In this document: in pieces, positions 8,914-17,669 of the stretch
How positions within the stretch are numbered: position 1 is the first letter of the stretch
Layout of the letters: each line of letters begins with the position of its first letter
Assembly (NCBI GenBank): GCA_964455395.1
Contig: CAYVWB010000033.1
Span: 1-45,303, forward strand
DNA length: 45,303 bases
Reading direction: 5' to 3'
Source of the DNA: CAYVWB01 sp964455395
GTDB lineage: Bacteria; Desulfobacterota; Desulfovibrionia; Desulfovibrionales; Desulfovibrionaceae
The notes under the pieces: generated by a model
What the model was told of the DNA's origin: nothing
Databases searched by the model: none
What the model saw: only the letters and a program-made list of their open reading frames with translations
Program-made: the position numbers and the translations under genes

Positions 8914-10878
8914 ATGGACATCACCGTCGCCGTTTGCACGTACAATCGTTTCGACATCCTTGCAGACACCTTGGCCGCGCTCCGGGCGCAGACCCTGGAC
9001 CCCTCGCGATTCGTCATCCGCGTGGTGGACAACTCCGTGAACCCCGAGGCCTCGGCGGCGTTCCAGACCTCGCTTGCGGGGTTCGAGAACCTGGACTACG
9101 TCGTCACGGACCGCGCCGGCTTGAGCTATGCGCGCATGGTCGCGCTGGACCGGTGCGAGACGCCGCGCCTTGCTTTCACGGACGACGACTGCCTGCCCGA
9201 ACCCGACTGGCTGGAGCGCCTTTCGGAAGCCTTCGACCGCCATCCCGACGCCGGCGCCGTGGGCGGTCGCACCGTGCCTGTCTGGGAAGGCGAGCGGCCT
9301 GCCTGGCTCGACGGCGAACTGCTTTACCCGCTGGCGCTCGTGGACTGGGACGTGGAGGACTGCGTGCTGCCCCGCGGGCTGGAGATGTGGCTGGTGGGCG
9401 CGAACATCGCTTTCGACACGGCGGCCATCCGCGCCGTGGGGGGCTTCGACCAGAGCCTCGGCCGGCAAGGCGCGGTGCTCCTCTCCCACGAAGAGCTCGA
9501 CGCCAACATGCGGCTCATGGACGCCGGCTACGAGGTGGTCTACGCCGGCCGCGCCACGGTTCACCACCGTATCCCCGAATCCCGCATGACCAAAGCGTGG
9601 TATGTAAAAAACGCCTTCTGGGACGGCGTCTCCCAAGGCGTCGTCTTCAACCGCTACGCCCTGGACGAGCCCGCAGCCCTGGGGCTCAAGGGGCTGCTTG
9701 CGCCCTGGGCTTACAAGACGCTGACCTACGCCGGCGAGGACCGTGCGCAGCTCGCCGCCAAATGGGGGACGCTCTCCACCCTCAGCCGCGCCGCCTACGA
9801 GGTGGCGCACTTGCCGGAGTCGACCGAACCGGAGGCCCCAGCCGCCGCGCCTTCCGAACTGGCGGCGCCGCAGCCTCCGGCTTCCGAGCCCTGCGACGTC
9901 ATCCACATCGTCACACCCTGCCTCAACGCCGCCGCCACCATCGACGAGACCCTCACGAGCGTGCTCACCCAAGCCGGGGATTTCCGGCTGCGGCTCCATG
10001 TGCAGGACGCCGGCTCCACGGACGGCACGCTGGACCGTCTCCAATGGTGGCGGGAGTTTCTGGAGACGGACGCCGCCGACGTCTTCCTGCGTTGCCGTGG
10101 CGTGGAGTTCACCTTCGCCAGCGAGCCCGACGCCGGCCTGTACGACGGCGTCTCCCGCGGCGTGGCCGCTCTGGAGGCCGCCCGGTCTCTCCCCGAAGCC
10201 GCCTTCATGACGTGGCTGAACGCGGACGACGTGCTCTTCCACGGCGCCCTGGCCAACGTACTCGCCGTGTCACGGCAGCTTCCCACGGCGGCGTGGCTCG
10301 CCGGCGTCACGGCCAACCTGGGGCCTGCCGGGGAGGTCATCAAGTTCCACCGGCCCTATTTTCCCACGACTTTGGTGCGCGAAGGCCTCTGCGACGCCGT
10401 GCATTGGGAGACCATCCAGCAGGAGGGCCTCTTCTGGCGCAAATGGCTCTGGGACGCCGCCGGCGGCGTGGACACCTCCCTGAAACTCGCCGGGGATTGG
10501 GACCTGTGGCGTCGTTTCGCCGCCCACGCACCCTTGATCCATGCGCCCTTCCCCCTCGGCGCCTTCCGGGTGCGCGCGGGGCAGCTCTCCAGCAACCTTT
10601 GCGGCTATCTCCATGACGTGGACGCCCGCCTCCCCCGAGAGCACCGCCGGCGTGCGCTCAAACGCCTCAAGCCACGCCTCGGTCAGCTCGAAGTCCAGAT
10701 CCTCGAACTCCCGGCCGGCCGCGACGCCTACGAACTCCACGTCAAGCAGCTCCACGCGCTCCACTACCCGCCACGCCGCCACGACCGGAGCCTGGACTAC
10801 GCCTACGCCCTCTATCGCAAACTCCCACGCCCCGTGAAAGCACCACTGCGCGCTCTCAAAAAGAAACTCGTCGGGTAG
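8914..10878 (+). CDS. Two-domain GT2 glycosyltransferase
   Basis: A 654-residue protein with two GT-A domains. Domain 1 (residues 1 to about 300) has VAVCTYNRFDILADTLAAL, the metal motif TDDDCLPEPDWL and an acceptor-side GANIAFDTAAIRAVGGFD. A Pro/Ala/Glu-rich linker (about 305-330) leads to domain 2 (about 330-560), with HIVTPCLNAAATIDETL, QDAGSTDGT, SEPDAGLYDGVSRG and the metal motif WLNADD. Domain 2 resembles WcaA-like enzymes and the GT2 domain of the upstream fusion gene. Two active sites in one chain suggest successive addition of two sugars, as in bifunctional synthases; this is inference. It is the last gene of the 5654-10878 unit. Confidence 0.87.
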   Translation: MDITVAVCTYNRFDILADTLAALRAQTLDPSRFVIRVVDNSVNPEASAAFQTSLAGFENLDYVVTDRAGLSYARMVALDRCETPRLAFTDDDCLPEPDWLERLSEAFDRHPDAGAVGGRTVPVWEGERPAWLDGELLYPLALVDWDVEDCVLPRGLEMWLVGANIAFDTAAIRAVGGFDQSLGRQGAVLLSHEELDANMRLMDAGYEVVYAGRATVHHRIPESRMTKAWYVKNAFWDGVSQGVVFNRYALDEPAALGLKGLLAPWAYKTLTYAGEDRAQLAAKWGTLSTLSRAAYEVAHLPESTEPEAPAAAPSELAAPQPPASEPCDVIHIVTPCLNAAATIDETLTSVLTQAGDFRLRLHVQDAGSTDGTLDRLQWWREFLETDAADVFLRCRGVEFTFASEPDAGLYDGVSRGVAALEAARSLPEAAFMTWLNADDVLFHGALANVLAVSRQLPTAAWLAGVTANLGPAGEVIKFHRPYFPTTLVREGLCDAVHWETIQQEGLFWRKWLWDAAGGVDTSLKLAGDWDLWRRFAAHAPLIHAPFPLGAFRVRAGQLSSNLCGYLHDVDARLPREHRRRALKRLKPRLGQLEVQILELPAGRDAYELHVKQLHALHYPPRRHDRSLDYAYALYRKLPRPVKAPLRALKKKLVG

Positions 10879-10942
10879 AGACCGCCGCGTCGCGCCGTCG
10901 CGCTTCCACGCCTCCATACCCCCCGCCTCGCGGAGCAATCCA

Positions 10943-10985
10943 GGGGCGCCGCCCCCGAACCTCCGCCAGGGGAGAGGATCTCCCC
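10943..10985. repeat. REP-like paired hairpins
   Basis: Two adjacent inverted repeats. The first, GGGGCGCCGCCCC at 10943-10955, has a 5-bp stem. The second, GGGGAGAGGATCTCCCC at 10969-10985, has a perfect 7-bp stem and a 3-base loop. They are joined by a C-rich spacer. There is no T tract, so a classical terminator is less likely than a dispersed palindromic element, although it lies between convergent genes and could stop transcription from both sides. Confidence 0.5.
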
Positions 10986-10988
10986 GCA

Positions 10989-11020
10989 AACCCCACAACC
11001 CCGCAACCCCGCAACACCAC
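10989..11020. repeat. 8-bp tandem repeat, four copies
   Basis: Four consecutive 8-bp units: AACCCCAC, AACCCCGC, AACCCCGC and AACACCAC. The function is unknown; it is probably slippage-derived. Confidence 0.7.
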
Positions 11021-11205
11021 AAGGGAGAGGCGGCGGTCATGCCGTGAGGGCGCTGGCCCATCTGCTGCGCGGCTGGAGTGCAGAAGGCGAGGGCGTATTC
11101 CGTCGAGTCGATTTCGGATCGCCCCGTCCCCGTCCCATTCGTGGCTGGGGAAAGAAGGAGTGAGCCGATCGACGGAGGATAAAGCGCGTGGGAGAGGCCG
11201 TGCGG

Positions 11206-13251
11206 TTATGCGTGCGCTTTGGGGGTGTATTCCGGCGCGGCGCGGTGGAGCAGTTGGCGGATGCGTTCGGCGTCCTGGAGGTGGGCGGCTTGTGCGAGTT
11301 CCTGAAGGAGATGGTCGTTGATGGCGGCGCGTTGGGCGTCGTCGCGCAGGGCGAGGATCTGGTCGTGCTGGGTGGGATACGCGCGTTCGTCGCGGGCGGC
11401 GAGTTCCTCCACGAGTTTCTCGCCGGGACGCAGGCCGGTGAAGACGATGGGGATGTCGATTTCGGGCTCCAGGCCTGAGAGTCGGATGAGATCGCGCGCC
11501 ATGTCCAGAATACGCACGGGTTGGCCCATCTCCAGCAGGAATATTTCGGCGTCGCGGCCCATGGCCGAGGCCTGGAGGATGAGCAGGCACGCTTCCTCCA
11601 CGGTCATGAAGTAGCGGGTGACTTCCGGGTGGGTGACGGTGACGGGGCCGCCGTGAGCGATCTGGCGTTGGAAGAGCGGCAAGACGGAGCCGGCAGAGCC
11701 GAGCACGTTGCCGAAGCGCACGGCCGAGAGCTGCATGGCACCTTCTCTGCGGCGTTGCATCAGCAGTTCCGTCACCCGTTTGGAGGCTCCCATGACGCTG
11801 GTGGGGTTCACGGCCTTGTCTGTGGAGACGAGGAGGAACCGGGCCGCGCCGGCTTCTGCGGCGGCCTCCAGAAGGACTTCGGTGGCGAGGATGTTGTTGA
11901 CCACGGCTTGCCAGGGGTGGGCTTCCAGCATGGGCACGTGTTTGTAGGCGGCGGCATGGTAGATGACGTGCGGTTGATGCGCCTTCAGCATGGCGCGGGT
12001 CCAGTCACGGTCGGCGATGTCGCCCAGCAGGGGGACGCCCTGGGCGAAGCCGCGGTGGTGGGCGAGCTCCATCTGGATGGCGTAGAGGGGTGACTCGGCG
12101 CGTTCCGCCATGTAGAGCGCGGCGGGTTCGAAGGCGGCGATCTGGCGGCAGAGCTCCGAGCCGATGGAGCCGCCGGCGCCGGTGACGAGCACGCGGGCGC
12201 CGTGCAGCGTTTCGGCGATGCGGTCGCGTTCCGGCCGGGCGGTTTCCCGCGGGAGGAGGTCGCGGTAGCGCACTTCGCGCAAGGAGGAGACGGTGACAGC
12301 GCCTTGCGCGATCTCGCCAAGGGTGGGCACCGTCCTGGAAGGGAGCCCGGCGCGTTCGCACAGGGTCAGAGCCCGGCGCATGGCTTCCGACGTGGCGTGG
12401 GCGGGATCCAGGGCGATGAAGGCCTCGTGCGCCACGCAGCGTTGCGCTGCAGTCCAGTCTGGCAGGTCCTCCAGGGCGCCGGCCACGGTGACGCCATGGA
12501 GCCGCAGGCCGTGGAGGGCGGCGTCGTCATCGAAGAGGGCCGCAACCTCGAAGCGGGGGTCGTCCAGCAGGGCGCGCACCAGGGCTTCCCCGGCGGCGCC
12601 GCCGCCGAGCACCACGCAGCGCCGGGGTTGGGCGCTGTGCGGTCGGTTGGCGAGCCGGGGGGTGGGGACGGGGGGTCGGCTGCGCTGCTTGAGGAGCCGC
12701 ACCGCCACGCGAGCGCCGCCGGTGAAAGCGATGGTCAGCATGAAATCCAGCAGAAAGACCGAACGCGAAAAGCCGTGGAAACGGTGGAGCAACAGCAGAG
12801 CCGCCACGGTGACGAGGGAGGCCAACGCCGCGGCCTTGACCACATCGAGCAGGTCCCGCGTGCTGGTGAACCTCCAGACGCCGCGGTTGAGCCGCAGGAG
12901 CCGGAAGGCGCCCCATTTCACCAATGTGAAAGGCGCGATGAGCGCCAGGCAATTGATCCATTGGGCTGCCGGGGGCGCGCCTTCGAAGCGGATGAGGTAC
13001 GCGGCGAGGTGGGCCAGGGCGAAGAGGCTCAGATCCACGCCGTCGGTGCGCGTCAGGGTGGGCGCAGCCTCGTGGAGGACGCCGTGACCACTGCTGCCGC
13101 CGCGATTGGCGCGACCGCTGCGACGGGCGCGGTCGCCACGATTCGAAGGGCTGGCGCGGAGGCGGCCCAGCCGAGACATCATGTGTGAGAGGGCCTTGGC
13201 GGCGCGGCGCTGGGTGTCTCGAAGGCCGGGGGGCGTGGGCATCGCGTGCAT
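11206..13251 (-). CDS. Membrane-anchored nucleotide-sugar 4,6-dehydratase (FlaA1/PglF/CapD family)
   Basis: A 681-residue protein. About four hydrophobic segments lie between residues 73 and 190, followed by a CoA-binding-like Rossmann domain (CVVLGGGAAGEALVRALL, near 220) and an SDR catalytic domain starting near 352 (LVTGAGGSIGSELCRQIAAF). In the active site STDKAVNPTSVMGASKR (about 474-490) the usual SDR tyrosine is replaced by Met, as in PglF/WbpM/FlaA1-type UDP-GlcNAc dehydratases. The expected reaction is UDP-GlcNAc to UDP-4-keto-6-deoxy sugar at the inner membrane, the first step toward bacillosamine or related sugars. PglE-, PglD- and PglC-like genes lie at 30.5-33.1 kb. A second in-frame ATG at 13242 is possible. 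The family also includes C5-epimerising members, so the exact product is uncertain. Confidence 0.88.
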   Translation of the reverse strand: MHAMPTPPGLRDTQRRAAKALSHMMSRLGRLRASPSNRGDRARRSGRANRGGSSGHGVLHEAAPTLTRTDGVDLSLFALAHLAAYLIRFEGAPPAAQWINCLALIAPFTLVKWGAFRLLRLNRGVWRFTSTRDLLDVVKAAALASLVTVAALLLLHRFHGFSRSVFLLDFMLTIAFTGGARVAVRLLKQRSRPPVPTPRLANRPHSAQPRRCVVLGGGAAGEALVRALLDDPRFEVAALFDDDAALHGLRLHGVTVAGALEDLPDWTAAQRCVAHEAFIALDPAHATSEAMRRALTLCERAGLPSRTVPTLGEIAQGAVTVSSLREVRYRDLLPRETARPERDRIAETLHGARVLVTGAGGSIGSELCRQIAAFEPAALYMAERAESPLYAIQMELAHHRGFAQGVPLLGDIADRDWTRAMLKAHQPHVIYHAAAYKHVPMLEAHPWQAVVNNILATEVLLEAAAEAGAARFLLVSTDKAVNPTSVMGASKRVTELLMQRRREGAMQLSAVRFGNVLGSAGSVLPLFQRQIAHGGPVTVTHPEVTRYFMTVEEACLLILQASAMGRDAEIFLLEMGQPVRILDMARDLIRLSGLEPEIDIPIVFTGLRPGEKLVEELAARDERAYPTQHDQILALRDDAQRAAINDHLLQELAQAAHLQDAERIRQLLHRAAPEYTPKAHA

Positions 13252-13359
13252 CTCGTTGCGGACGACAAGGGGGAGGACGCGGCGTCACAACCGCATCCTC
13301 CCCTATGGATAGCAGAAACCACGCGGGAGGGGAATCGCTTCCGTGAGGAGGAAACCGGT

Positions 13360-15504
13360 TCAGCCCGTGGTCAGGCTCTGGTAGAGCAGCACCGCCAGCG
13401 CAAAGGCCAGCACCGTGGAGTAGACGGAGGAAAAGACAGCCCAGCCCCAGTTCGTCTCCCGCGCGATGGTCACCACGGTGACGAAGCACGGCGCATAGAT
13501 GAGCACGAAGGCCATGAGCGCGATGGCCGTGGCCATGGTGAAGTTCGGGTTTCTGGCCAGTCGTTCGCCCAGGCCCTGGGTTTCCTCCACCTCCACCTCG
13601 CCCAGGGAATAGGCGGTGCCCAAGGTGGAGACGATGACTTCCTTGGCGGCGAACCCGCCCACCAGAGCGATGTTCAATCGCCAGTCGAAGCCGGCCCAAC
13701 GGGAGACTTCTTCCAGCGCCACCCCGATGCGGCCGGCGTAGGAGTGTCGCAAGGCGGCTTCGGCGCGGGCGTTGGCTGGGGCCGTCTCGACGTCCGCGGT
13801 CGATTGTCCGCCGGCGTGCGTCGTGGGGGCGGCCTCGTCCTCCGGCAGTTGGGGGAAGGTCATCAGCGCCCACAACACGATGGAGATGGCGAGGATCACC
13901 GTGCCCGCTTTCTTGATGTACTGCCAAGTGCGCTCCCAGGTGTGGATGGCCAGGCCCCGCATGGTGGGCAGTCGGTATGGCGGCAGCTCCATGACGAAGG
14001 GCGTGGCTTCCCCGCGGATCACCGTGCAGCGCAAGAGCTTCGCCGTGAGCAGCGCCATGGCCCATCCTGTCAGACTGATGCAGAGCATGGCCAGGGACTC
14101 GTGGGAGGGGAAGAAGACTCCCACCAGCAGGATGAACACCGGCAGCTTGGCGCCGCACGTCATGAACGGCGCAGTGAGCACGGTGGCGATCTTCTCCTTG
14201 GGACTGCGCAAGGTGCGCGCGGCCATCACCCCCGGCACGGCGCATCCGCCGGCGATGCCCCCGGAAATGATGAACGGCATGACCGATGAGCCGTGCAGGC
14301 CGAAGATGCTGAAGACCTTGTCCATCATGTAGGCCACTCGGGCCATGTACCCGGAATCTTCCAGAAACGCGATACAGATGAACATGATCATGATGAGCGG
14401 GACGAAACCCATGACGCCGCCCACGCCATCGATGATTCCGGCGATGAGCAGGGATTTGAACAGACCTTCCGGCAGCAGGCTGTCCGCTGTTTCCGCAAGG
14501 AATCCGAAGAAGGCCCCCACCCAGGCCATGGGCGTCTCCCCCACGGTGAAGGTCAATTCGTAGATGAGCAGCAGCACGCCGATCATGATGACAGGGCCCA
14601 CCAGCCGCTGGGTCAGCACGCGGTCCAGCCGATCCGTGAAGGCCATGCGCTGGGTGCGGTCTTCGCGGGTCAGCACGCCCTGCTTCAGGAGGGAAGCGAT
14701 GAAGCCGTAGCGGTAGTCCGCGATGATGGCTTCGGGATCCGTGTTGAGGGTCTTGGCGCAGTGCGCCGCCACCTGCTCGGCGAGGCGCTCCAAGGTCGCG
14801 GCGAGGGGGCCGGCCTTGGCCCCTTGCTCCAGCACCGCTTCGTCGCGCTCCAGATACTTGATGGCTGTCCAGCGTGCAGGGTAGCGGTCCGTGAGGAAGG
14901 CTTCGCGCTCGATGGCGCTGGTCATCTCATCCAGCACGGGATCGATGTCCGGTCCATAGGAAATGACCAGAGGCCGCCACTGCTGGCCCAGGCGGGAGAG
15001 GCCGTATTCGGCCGCTGTTTCGACAAGCGCTTGCACGCCTTTGCCGGTGCGCGCCACCGTCTCGGCCACGGGGCGGTCCAGCAGTTTCGCCAAGCGGTCG
15101 GTGTGGATGACGAGCCCCTGCGCCCTGGCTTCATCCATCATGTTGAGCGCGAGCACCACGGGGGCGCCCAGCTCCAACAGTTGCACGGTGAGGTAGAGAT
15201 TGCGCTCCAAGGCGCCGGCGTTGAGCACGTGGATGACGGCGTCCGGGCGTTCGTTGGCCAAGTACTCACGGGAGACGACCTCCTCCTGCGAATACGCCGT
15301 GAGGGAGTAGGCGCCGGGGAGGTCCACCATGTGGAGCCGCCGGTCGCCACACTGCACACAGCCCTCCTTGTGCTCCACGGTGATGCCGGGGTAGTTGCCC
15401 ACGTGCTGGCGCGCGCCGGTGATGGCGTTGAAAAGCGTGGTCTTGCCGGCGTTGGGGTTGCCGGCCAGGGCGATGACCAGGGGTCTCTGGACGTCTGCGT
15501 GCAT
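13360..15504 (-). CDS. feoB: Ferrous iron transporter FeoB
   Basis: A 714-residue Fe(II) transporter with an N-terminal cytoplasmic G-protein domain and a polytopic membrane domain. Visible motifs are G1 GNPNAGKTT (residues 15-23), the G2 region GNYPGITVEHKEG, G3 DLPGAYSL (near 63) and G4 NMMDE (near 120). A helical segment then leads into gate and membrane regions (GFVPLIMIMFICIAFLEDSG, GGIAGGCAVPGVMAARTL, APFMTCGAKLPVF). The start at 15504 gives the canonical short N-terminus; the frame is open further upstream but without family sequence. It is the last gene of a feoA-feoA-feoB unit, with 254 bp between feoA and feoB that contain 17- and 20-bp-periodic repeats. Confidence 0.96.
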   Translation of the reverse strand: MHADVQRPLVIALAGNPNAGKTTLFNAITGARQHVGNYPGITVEHKEGCVQCGDRRLHMVDLPGAYSLTAYSQEEVVSREYLANERPDAVIHVLNAGALERNLYLTVQLLELGAPVVLALNMMDEARAQGLVIHTDRLAKLLDRPVAETVARTGKGVQALVETAAEYGLSRLGQQWRPLVISYGPDIDPVLDEMTSAIEREAFLTDRYPARWTAIKYLERDEAVLEQGAKAGPLAATLERLAEQVAAHCAKTLNTDPEAIIADYRYGFIASLLKQGVLTREDRTQRMAFTDRLDRVLTQRLVGPVIMIGVLLLIYELTFTVGETPMAWVGAFFGFLAETADSLLPEGLFKSLLIAGIIDGVGGVMGFVPLIMIMFICIAFLEDSGYMARVAYMMDKVFSIFGLHGSSVMPFIISGGIAGGCAVPGVMAARTLRSPKEKIATVLTAPFMTCGAKLPVFILLVGVFFPSHESLAMLCISLTGWAMALLTAKLLRCTVIRGEATPFVMELPPYRLPTMRGLAIHTWERTWQYIKKAGTVILAISIVLWALMTFPQLPEDEAAPTTHAGGQSTADVETAPANARAEAALRHSYAGRIGVALEEVSRWAGFDWRLNIALVGGFAAKEVIVSTLGTAYSLGEVEVEETQGLGERLARNPNFTMATAIALMAFVLIYAPCFVTVVTIARETNWGWAVFSSVYSTVLAFALAVLLYQSLTTG

Positions 15505-15628
15505 GGCGTGCTCGCTTGCGGGGTTGGGGATGTCGTATCGGATCGCGTTGTCGGCAAGGCGCGCCTCGGCACAGGCCGCGGCGCCTCCACCCGCAGGGGG
15601 CAGGCGCAAGGGGAAGCGGATGCAGAGG

Positions 15629-15745
15629 GCATCAGGGTGTCTCAGGATGCATCAGGGTGGACCAGGGCGGACGTCATCACCCACCGCAAGTCTGAATGGC
15701 TCCCCTGTCGGAATGCTCCCCCTGTCGGCGCGCCCTCCCTGTCGG
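15629..15745. repeat. Short periodic repeats between feoA and feoB
   Basis: The 254-bp feoA-feoB spacer holds GCATCAGGGTG twice (15629-15639 and 15649-15659, a 20-bp period) and CCCTGTCGG three times at exactly 17-bp spacing (15703, 15720 and 15737). They lie upstream of feoB on the transcribed minus strand. They may be regulatory or slippage products. Confidence 0.6.
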
Positions 15746-15758
15746 CGGGGGGGCGTCC

Positions 15759-16001
15759 TCAGCCGGCGTGCGGCTCGACGAAGATGTGGTCCGCCTCGTT
15801 GTTGCGCAAGGTCAGGGTGAATCCTTTCAGCCGGAGCGCCACGGGGTCTTTCAGGGGGGCGCGGCCAATGACTTCCACGTCCGCGCCGGGGATGAGCCCC
15901 ATGTCACGGATGCGGCGGCCCAGTTCGCCCACAGCCTCCACACGCCGCACCGTGGCGGGGGTGTCTCTGGGCAGCTTGCGCAGGCAAATGACGTCGGGCA
16001 T
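15759..16001 (-). CDS. feoA: Ferrous iron transport protein FeoA
   Basis: An 80-residue FeoA (SH3-like beta-barrel), a small cytoplasmic partner of FeoB. The characteristic GRRIRDMGLIPGADVEVI is followed by KDPVALRLKGFTLTLRN and the terminal EADHIFVE, matching the usual 75-85 residue length. I start it at the ATG at 16001; the upstream open frame of 74 codons overlaps the preceding gene and is not family-like. It is preceded by a second FeoA-like gene 70 bp upstream. Confidence 0.93.
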   Translation of the reverse strand: MPDVICLRKLPRDTPATVRRVEAVGELGRRIRDMGLIPGADVEVIGRAPLKDPVALRLKGFTLTLRNNEADHIFVEPHAG

Positions 16002-16071
16002 GGTGGCTTCTGGCACGGGTGGTCCCTTGCGTTGGTCTCGCGCCGCGGGGGCGAGTTCATGAACTATCGTC

Positions 16072-16594
16072 TTACGCCACCCATCGACGCAGCCAGTCGC
16101 CACGGCGGCGTTGTCCGGAAGGCTGCGCGTCCTTGGCGCGGACCCCAGCCCCGGTAGCAGCCCCGGACGGGGTCGCGGAAGCAGCTTGTGCGCTCGAGGC
16201 CTCGGAAGTGGACGAGGCTTCATGCCTGCCGCCGTCGGTCCCGTTCGGCTGTCCCACAGGCACGCAGAGCACTTTCTCCGCGAGGCCGCGTCCCAGCGCC
16301 ATGGTGGCGCCGCGGGCCGTGATCCGGATGGAGCCGCCGCTCGCCGAAGTCTCCACCGTCAGGACCACGCCGGGCGTCAACCCCATGGCGTAAAGCCGAC
16401 ACGCCGCGCCTCGGCCGCCTTCGATGCGGTTCACGCGCACTTGGNNNNNNNNNNTGGCTCCGGCCGGGGAAAGTCACCAGGGGCTTGGCGTCTCGCCGGA
16501 CCCGCTCGCGGCCGCCGGCAGGGGCGCCGTCGCAGCAAGGCCCACCGCATTGGGGGGGCAGCGCTTCAAGAGGAACGGATGGCTCGGACGTCAT
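16072..16594 (-). CDS. FeoA-domain protein, interrupted by a 10-N gap
   Basis: The second FeoA-like gene, first in the feo unit. The part downstream of the gap reads VRVNRIEGGRGAACRLYAMGLTPGVVLTV and continues through IRITARGATMALGRGLAEKVL, a clear FeoA core, and ends in an Ala/Ser/Gly-rich tail of about 50 residues not usual in FeoA. The part upstream of the gap, in a different frame, contains a CGGPCCDG cluster and ends PLVTFPGRS, which fits the start of the barrel. The frame break is explained if the true gap length is a multiple of three. The start is uncertain: the ATG at 16594 lies downstream of a good promoter, whereas the ATG at 16672 would fall at the predicted transcription start. 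Confidence 0.72.
16445..16454. other. Assembly gap, 10 N
   Basis: Ten undetermined bases inside the first feoA-like gene. The flanking reading frames differ; restoring one frame needs a gap length divisible by three, so the 10-N length is a placeholder. Confidence 0.95.
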
Positions 16595-16676
16595 GTGAGC
16601 CGTGTCTGATGCGTCGGCTTCCCCTTGGGGCGGAACGTCAGCAAAGGCTGTATGGCGGCTTTGTGTGGACATACTC

Positions 16677-16707
16677 TTTCAATAGGCAGATTGAGAATGG
16701 CTGTCAA
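16677..16707 (-). promoter_or_regulatory. Putative feo promoter with overlapping inverted repeat
   Basis: On the minus strand, TTGACA (16702-16707) and TATTGA (16679-16684) are separated by 17 bp, a good sigma-70-type promoter for the feo unit. An inverted repeat (TTTCAAT at 16677-16683 and ATTGAGA at 16690-16696, one mismatch) covers the -10 and spacer, where a repressor such as Fur would bind. The Fur assignment is inference from the iron context. Confidence 0.5.
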
Positions 16708-16767
16708 GGCGTTCAGTGCATATGGCCGAAAGATCGGCGCCTCGTGTCCGATCTCGTCCTGGAGTTC

Positions 16768-17322
16768 ATGGTGAACACGCCGACGCGTTTGTCGTCCCTG
16801 TCGACCGGATCGCGCGAGTCTCCCGACAAGCCAGCGGACGGGGAGCACGACGCGCCGGGACTTCTCGCCGTGGACGTGGGCCTTGCGACGGGATATGCGC
16901 GCCTGGACGGGCAGGGGCGGCTCTGCTGGTTGCGTTCACGGCGTTACGGGAACGTGGCGCAACTCAAACGAGGGACTCGCCATGTCCTGCAGGAGGCGCA
17001 CCCACTCACGTGGCTCGCGCTGGAAGGCGGCGGCGACCTCGCACGGCCTTGGCTCCGGGAAGCCGCACGAGCGGGCCTCGTTACGGTCCAGCATCCCGCC
17101 GAAGCGTGGCGAAGCGCGCTCTTGCCGCTTCGACTGCGCAACGCTCCCAGCGAGACGGCGAAAGCCTACGCCGTGCAAGCAGCCGTGCGCGCGGCCAAGG
17201 CCTCTGGCGCTCCCTTGCGCCGCATCCCGCGTCACGACGCCGCCGAGGCCCTCTGTCTGGCGTATTTCGTGGCGTTGGAGGTCGGTCTGCTGGCGGCGCC
17301 GCCTGAGGGCGTCTTCATCTGA
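16768..17322 (+). CDS. RNase H/RuvC-fold hypothetical protein
   Basis: A 184-residue protein I cannot name. It has three acidic landmarks in RuvC/RNase H order: LAVDVGLATGYARL (Asp on strand 1, residues about 33-46), WLALEGGGD (Glu, about 82-90) and DAAEALCLAYF (Asp plus Ala-rich helix near the C-terminus). Between them lies a basic region (LRSRRYGNVAQLKRGTRHVL). This pattern resembles Holliday-junction resolvase-like nucleases. The N-terminal 30 residues are polar and probably disordered. A GTG at 16744 is an alternative start. The gene is divergent from the feo operon, with the feo promoter about 60 bp upstream. A nuclease activity is inference only. Confidence 0.65.
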   Translation: MVNTPTRLSSLSTGSRESPDKPADGEHDAPGLLAVDVGLATGYARLDGQGRLCWLRSRRYGNVAQLKRGTRHVLQEAHPLTWLALEGGGDLARPWLREAARAGLVTVQHPAEAWRSALLPLRLRNAPSETAKAYAVQAAVRAAKASGAPLRRIPRHDAAEALCLAYFVALEVGLLAAPPEGVFI

Positions 17323-17669
17323 ACGTCGGCGTGCACTCGGCAGGGGGTGATGAGACGCCGTCTGCATGCATCGGGCCGTCACGGATTGGCGTGGCGTTCA
17401 GCATTGGTCGAATGACGTCCTGACGCAGGCGCAGATCGACCGCCACCAACGAGCAACTGCAGACGGCTGTGGTCCTGATTCCTGACGAGATCGAGCGCTG
17501 CTGTCGTCTTGAGGCGGCGCGCCAGATCGACCCGACAAGGGCGAGCCTCCTGTGGCGCCATTTCGTGAGGATTAACAGGACTCTGCTATTCCGGGGGCGC
17601 AGGCCCTGGCCTCAAGCAAGAGCTTTGAGTGACCTCCAGCGAACCGCGGCTTCGAGCCCGGGACGCCTT
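17323..17669. other. Intergenic region between convergent genes
   Basis: 347 bp between the convergent RuvC-fold gene and the acetyltransferase gene. A 102-codon frame (17469-17777) crosses it but resembles no family and overlaps the acetyltransferase 3' end. I see no hairpin with a T tract. Base composition is a little more AT-rich than in the surroundings. Confidence 0.5.

Larger units (their letters stand above)
10879..11205. other. Intergenic region between convergent genes, REP-like hairpins
   Basis: 327 bp between the convergent GT2 and dehydratase genes with no supportable gene. It holds two hairpins (10943-10955 and 10969-10985) in a GC-rich block, typical of dispersed intergenic repeats, and four tandem 8-bp units (10989-11020). 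The rest is unremarkable. Confidence 0.6.

Noticed and set aside
15629..15745. CRISPR array
   Set aside because: The repeats are 9-11 bp with 17-20 bp periods and no cas genes are present; too short for CRISPR.
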